From: Euryarchaeota archaeon UBA242
GTDB taxonomy: Archaea > Thermoplasmatota > Poseidoniia > Poseidoniales > Poseidoniaceae
Direction of reading: 5' to 3'
DNA: 18,629 nucleotides
Assembly (NCBI GenBank): GCA_002499015.1
Contig: DAJY01000001.1
Span: forward strand, 16,685-35,313
In this document: positions 16,251 to 18,629 of the stretch, piece by piece
How the letters are laid out: every line of letters starts with the position of its first letter
How positions within the stretch are numbered: the stretch's first letter is position 1
Notes under the pieces: generated by a model
What the model saw: only the letters and a program-made list of their open reading frames with translations
Databases searched by the model: none
What the model was told of the DNA's origin: nothing
Translations under genes and position numbers: made by a program

Positions 16251-17288
16251 ATGGAACTCACTTTACTAATATTTTATGCCGTTTTGGCCTTAGGAATCTC
16301 TTTTATTTGCTCAATACTTGAAGCAGTTGTATTATCGGTACCTCACACTTATATTTCAGTTCTGCAAAAAGAGGGAAAGAAATCAGGAGTGTTATGGGCG
16401 CGACTAAAAGATGATGATGCGGTCAAACCTCTAACTGCAATCTTAACTTTGAATACAATTGCCCATACCATGGGGGCTGCTGGTGTTGGTTCACAGGTAC
16501 AAACTATATGGGGGGAAGAGTATCTTACTGGTGCTTCAATTATCCTTACAATTGCAGTCTTATTCTTCTCTGAAATTGTCCCAAAGACTCTAGGGGCAGC
16601 ATACTGGAAAAAACTAGTTCCAATAACTGGAACGATCTTACAGGTTTTGGTTAAATTACTAGCATTTATCATCATTCCAATTCAATTATTAAAATCAATT
16701 CTTCCAGAGGGCGATGATACGCTCGTCACTAGAGATGATGTTGCTGCCATTGTTGACCTCGGTGAAGAAGAAGGGATACTCGAGGCCGATGAAGAAGAAG
16801 TAATTCATAACTTACTAAAATTAAGAGATATTAATGTTAGTGAAATTATGACTCCAAGAGTAGTTATGACTGCTTTTATGTCTACAGTTTCGGTCGAAGA
16901 AATACTACGAGATAATAAGATTATCCGTTTTTCAAGAATACCAATTTATGAATATTCAATTGATGAGATCACAGGTTTTGTGATACGTTCTGAAATCTTG
17001 ATGGCCGCTAGTAGGGGTGAAGCAAATAAATTAATTGGAGAGTTCAAGAAGCCCACAATCTCTATTCTCGTTGATGACTCTGTCGACCATGCGCTTGAGT
17101 TATTCTTAGAAAAAAGACAACAAGTCGCCATTGTCAAGGATGAGTTTGGCGGTACTGCCGGACTTGTGACTTTGGAGGATGTTCTTGAGACATTACTCGG
17201 TGAAGAAATAGTTGATGAATTAGATGAAGTTGATGATATGCGCGAATTGGCGAAGGAATATGCAGAATCGTCAGATAATCGTCAGTAA
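16251..17288 (+). CDS. CNNM/CorB-type membrane protein with CBS pair
   Basis: 345 residues. A DUF21/CNNM transmembrane domain covers about 1-145, with hydrophobic helices near 3-24, 60-80, 90-115 and 122-145 and the conserved SEIVPKTLGA at 103-112. The cytoplasmic part has an acidic linker and two CBS motifs at about 190-310, beginning at VSEIMTPRVVM and ending at VKDEFGGTAGLVTLEDVLETLLG. Relatives include bacterial CorB/CorC, animal CNNM and archaeal CorB; several bind Mg-ATP at the CBS pair and are tied to Mg2+ export, so divalent-cation transport is the likely job. The bacterial C-terminal CorC_HlyC domain is absent; the chain ends in a short acidic tail. An in-frame ATG at 16176 would add 25 non-family residues starting at or before the predicted transcript start, so 16251 is preferred, although the nearest GGAG is 13 bases away. 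Ends 8 bases from the convergent hydrolase stop. Confidence 0.9.
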   Translation: MELTLLIFYAVLALGISFICSILEAVVLSVPHTYISVLQKEGKKSGVLWARLKDDDAVKPLTAILTLNTIAHTMGAAGVGSQVQTIWGEEYLTGASIILTIAVLFFSEIVPKTLGAAYWKKLVPITGTILQVLVKLLAFIIIPIQLLKSILPEGDDTLVTRDDVAAIVDLGEEEGILEADEEEVIHNLLKLRDINVSEIMTPRVVMTAFMSTVSVEEILRDNKIIRFSRIPIYEYSIDEITGFVIRSEILMAASRGEANKLIGEFKKPTISILVDDSVDHALELFLEKRQQVAIVKDEFGGTAGLVTLEDVLETLLGEEIVDELDEVDDMRELAKEYAESSDNRQ

Positions 17289-17296
17289 TAATTTAT

Positions 17297-18292
17297 TCAG
17301 AAATTATTCTCCAGCCATTGCTCAATGTAATGATTCCTTGTCGAATTTGTTCTAGCACCTGAATGTGGTAGGTCTTCAATTAAATGTGTTGTGAGAATCT
17401 TCTCTCTACCAGCATCAATCATTGATGAGACAAGTAAGTCGTAGTGAGAACGGCCTAGTACTGTATCTACTTCTGCTTGTAAGATGAGCGTAGGTTGTTG
17501 TGGCATACCCCAGATTGGAACATCTAATTCCATAAGTGAATGAATTGGTTTTTCTTTAGGGTGGAGTGCTGAGAATTGAACTAACAACCTCTTTTTAATA
17601 GTTGAATGAAGAACTTTGGGGATTCTGTTGTGAATTAATGATTCTTCATACACCATTGAATATTTAGTCATTGGAGATTCTAGTATCCATCCCTTTATTT
17701 TATTCCCCCAGGAATACTTATCAATTCTTTTTGAGAGATTAAGGCCCACGAATCCACCCATAGAGTGCCCATAATACACAATTTCTGTAATGTTTTTAGA
17801 AGGTAGTAATCTATCTAGTGCGCCCATTAATTCTACAGTGTGTTCTATCACTCTAATCGCAGTCCATTTTTCTACTGCCATTGCCTTGCCGTGTCCTGGC
17901 ATTTCAATTATCAAAGCATGCCATCCTTGTTCACAGAACCATTCAGCACGTTCGCGTACTGATTCAGCGCTACTTTTCCAGCCATGTATCATCAATAGCA
18001 TTGGTGCGCTTTCATCTCTACGATTTAGCATTGCTCTCGCTTTAACACCACGGCAATCGGCATCCAATTCGACCCAGGTTTCAACCTCTATGCTTGGCTT
18101 TTGGAAATCAGGTTTTCTAAATATTCGGATGATTATGTATTCAATAAAGAGATTAATCATTAATGCACCTACCAGTAATACAAAAATAATATTGCTTAAT
18201 GGGGAGTAGTCAACTATTAATCGAATGGTACAAGTGACGAAAAGTAATATAAAAAATATCACAAATCGTCCATACTTAGACTGGTTTATCAT
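17297..18292 (-). CDS. Membrane-anchored alpha/beta hydrolase
   Basis: 331 residues. Two hydrophobic helices at about 8-26 and 33-56 anchor the N-terminus; the catalytic domain follows from about 70. Seen: oxyanion-hole HGW at 103-105, nucleophile elbow GHSMGG with Ser177, a likely acid Asp276 in LQAEVDTVLG and a likely catalytic His310 in EDLPHSGA, so the triad looks complete. The lid region between the nucleophile and the acid carries many basic residues. The family covers esterases, lipases, thioesterases and monoglyceride lipases; the substrate cannot be told. With a short loop between the helices, the catalytic domain should lie on the same side as the N-terminus, most likely the cytoplasm. 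The open frame begins at TTG 18304, but the ATG at 18292 is the more reasonable start, 20 bases after the stop of the small membrane protein gene, so the two are probably co-transcribed. Confidence 0.88.
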   Translation of the reverse strand: MINQSKYGRFVIFFILLFVTCTIRLIVDYSPLSNIIFVLLVGALMINLFIEYIIIRIFRKPDFQKPSIEVETWVELDADCRGVKARAMLNRRDESAPMLLMIHGWKSSAESVRERAEWFCEQGWHALIIEMPGHGKAMAVEKWTAIRVIEHTVELMGALDRLLPSKNITEIVYYGHSMGGFVGLNLSKRIDKYSWGNKIKGWILESPMTKYSMVYEESLIHNRIPKVLHSTIKKRLLVQFSALHPKEKPIHSLMELDVPIWGMPQQPTLILQAEVDTVLGRSHYDLLVSSMIDAGREKILTTHLIEDLPHSGARTNSTRNHYIEQWLENNF

Positions 18293-18312
18293 GATGATCA
18301 ACAAGAAGTTAT

Positions 18313-18629
18313 TTATTCATCCTTTGAACTATCAGTGGAAGCGTTCTTTGCTTCCTCTTCGGCCTTAGCAGCCTTTCCTGCAGCTTTTTCTGCAGCCTTT
18401 TTAATATTATCTTCTCTCCTAGAAGCAATCTTGTCACCCCATTCTCCAGCATTTTCAAGTCTGCCCCAAATACCGGTTGAGACTTCCCCTTCTGCTGGTA
18501 TATGTTTTACCAGGTATGCGCTGAACAGTAAGTCATAGAGTCCTTGGTCCATATCACTGTTTTTCTTGAAATTTCTATTTACACCCCACAGAATAATGAA
18601 TATTATACCGATTACTAAACCTGCGATGC
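18313..18629 (-). CDS. Small membrane protein with Ala/Lys-rich tail, 5' end beyond the window
   Basis: The minus-strand frame stays open from the stop at 18313 to the right edge, so the gene is partial at its N-terminus; an internal ATG at 18552 is not the start. The residues upstream of that Met are strongly hydrophobic (IAGLVIGIIFIILWGV), a single transmembrane helix followed at once by a basic stretch NRNFKK, which suggests the C-terminal part faces the cytoplasm. The soluble part has an amphipathic-looking segment (LYDLLFSAYLVKHI), a Gly/Trp-containing middle, and a charged Ala/Lys/Glu helix (KKAAEKAAGKAAKAEEEAK) with a Ser/Asp tail. I recognise no family. It is upstream of, and probably co-transcribed with, the membrane-anchored hydrolase. 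Confidence 0.8.
   Translation of the reverse strand, partial: IAGLVIGIIFIILWGVNRNFKKNSDMDQGLYDLLFSAYLVKHIPAEGEVSTGIWGRLENAGEWGDKIASRREDNIKKAAEKAAGKAAKAEEEAKNASTDSSKDE

Noticed and set aside
1..18629. CRISPR array, insertion sequence, prophage or toxin-antitoxin system
   Set aside because: No regularly spaced repeats, transposase, integrase, phage or toxin-antitoxin genes are visible; gaps between genes are too small to hold an array.

Overview
The window looks like a stretch of a low-GC, gene-dense euryarchaeal chromosome. The best fit is a planktonic marine archaeon of the Marine Group II / Candidatus Poseidoniales type (Thermoplasmatota). The archaeal signals are a proteasome-activating nucleotidase (PAN) with a C-terminal Leu-Tyr-Ser, an archaeal MBF1 (zinc ribbon plus HTH), an archaeal Tsr3, a DUF835-like protein, a CNNM/CorB protein without the bacterial CorC tail, GGTG-type Shine-Dalgarno sequences and AT-rich TATA-like boxes. 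The lineage is inferred from gene content; no rRNA or tRNA is present to fix it.

Layout. At the left edge (1-563, minus) is the N-terminal part of a zinc-ribbon/EF-hand protein whose gene runs off the window. A DUF835-like gene (676-1581, plus) diverges from it. A tight seven-gene minus-strand run follows. In transcription order it is mbf1 (10671-10165), tsr3 (10160-9606), fdhD (9594-8806), a YdeP-type molybdopterin oxidoreductase (8754-6466), an MFS transporter (6463-5210), hutU (5208-3148) and hutH (3135-1582). Most junctions are a few bases or overlap. Divergent from mbf1 are pan (10805-12025), ftcD (12081-13130) and fchA (13127-13756) on the plus strand. metG (16031-13758, minus) converges on fchA. 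A CNNM/CBS membrane protein (16251-17288, plus) diverges from metG and converges on a membrane-anchored alpha/beta hydrolase (18292-17297, minus). The latter lies downstream of a small single-pass membrane protein gene that enters from the right edge (18629-18313, minus).

Function. The coherent theme is histidine catabolism. HutH turns histidine into urocanate and HutU turns urocanate into imidazolonepropionate. FtcD and FchA move the formimino carbon onto tetrahydrofolate and release ammonia to give methenyl-THF. HutI (imidazolonepropionase), which links the two halves, is not in the window. The FdhD/YdeP-type molybdoenzyme pair and the MFS gene are co-directional with and coupled to hutUH; whether they handle a one-carbon product or transport of a pathway compound is inference. 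A second theme is information processing and protein quality control (MBF1, Tsr3, PAN, MetRS).

Non-coding DNA is minimal. No gap exceeds 300 bases; the largest is 16032-16250 (219 bases, divergent promoters). The three convergent gene pairs are separated by 0, 1 and 8 bases. I saw no rRNA, tRNA, CRISPR array, insertion sequence or prophage. The enzymes belong to recognisable families, and I did not find a convincing undescribed multi-gene system. The least-explained items are the zinc-ribbon/EF-hand protein, the DUF835-like protein, the small membrane protein at the right edge, and the linkage of the YdeP-type oxidoreductase to hut genes.
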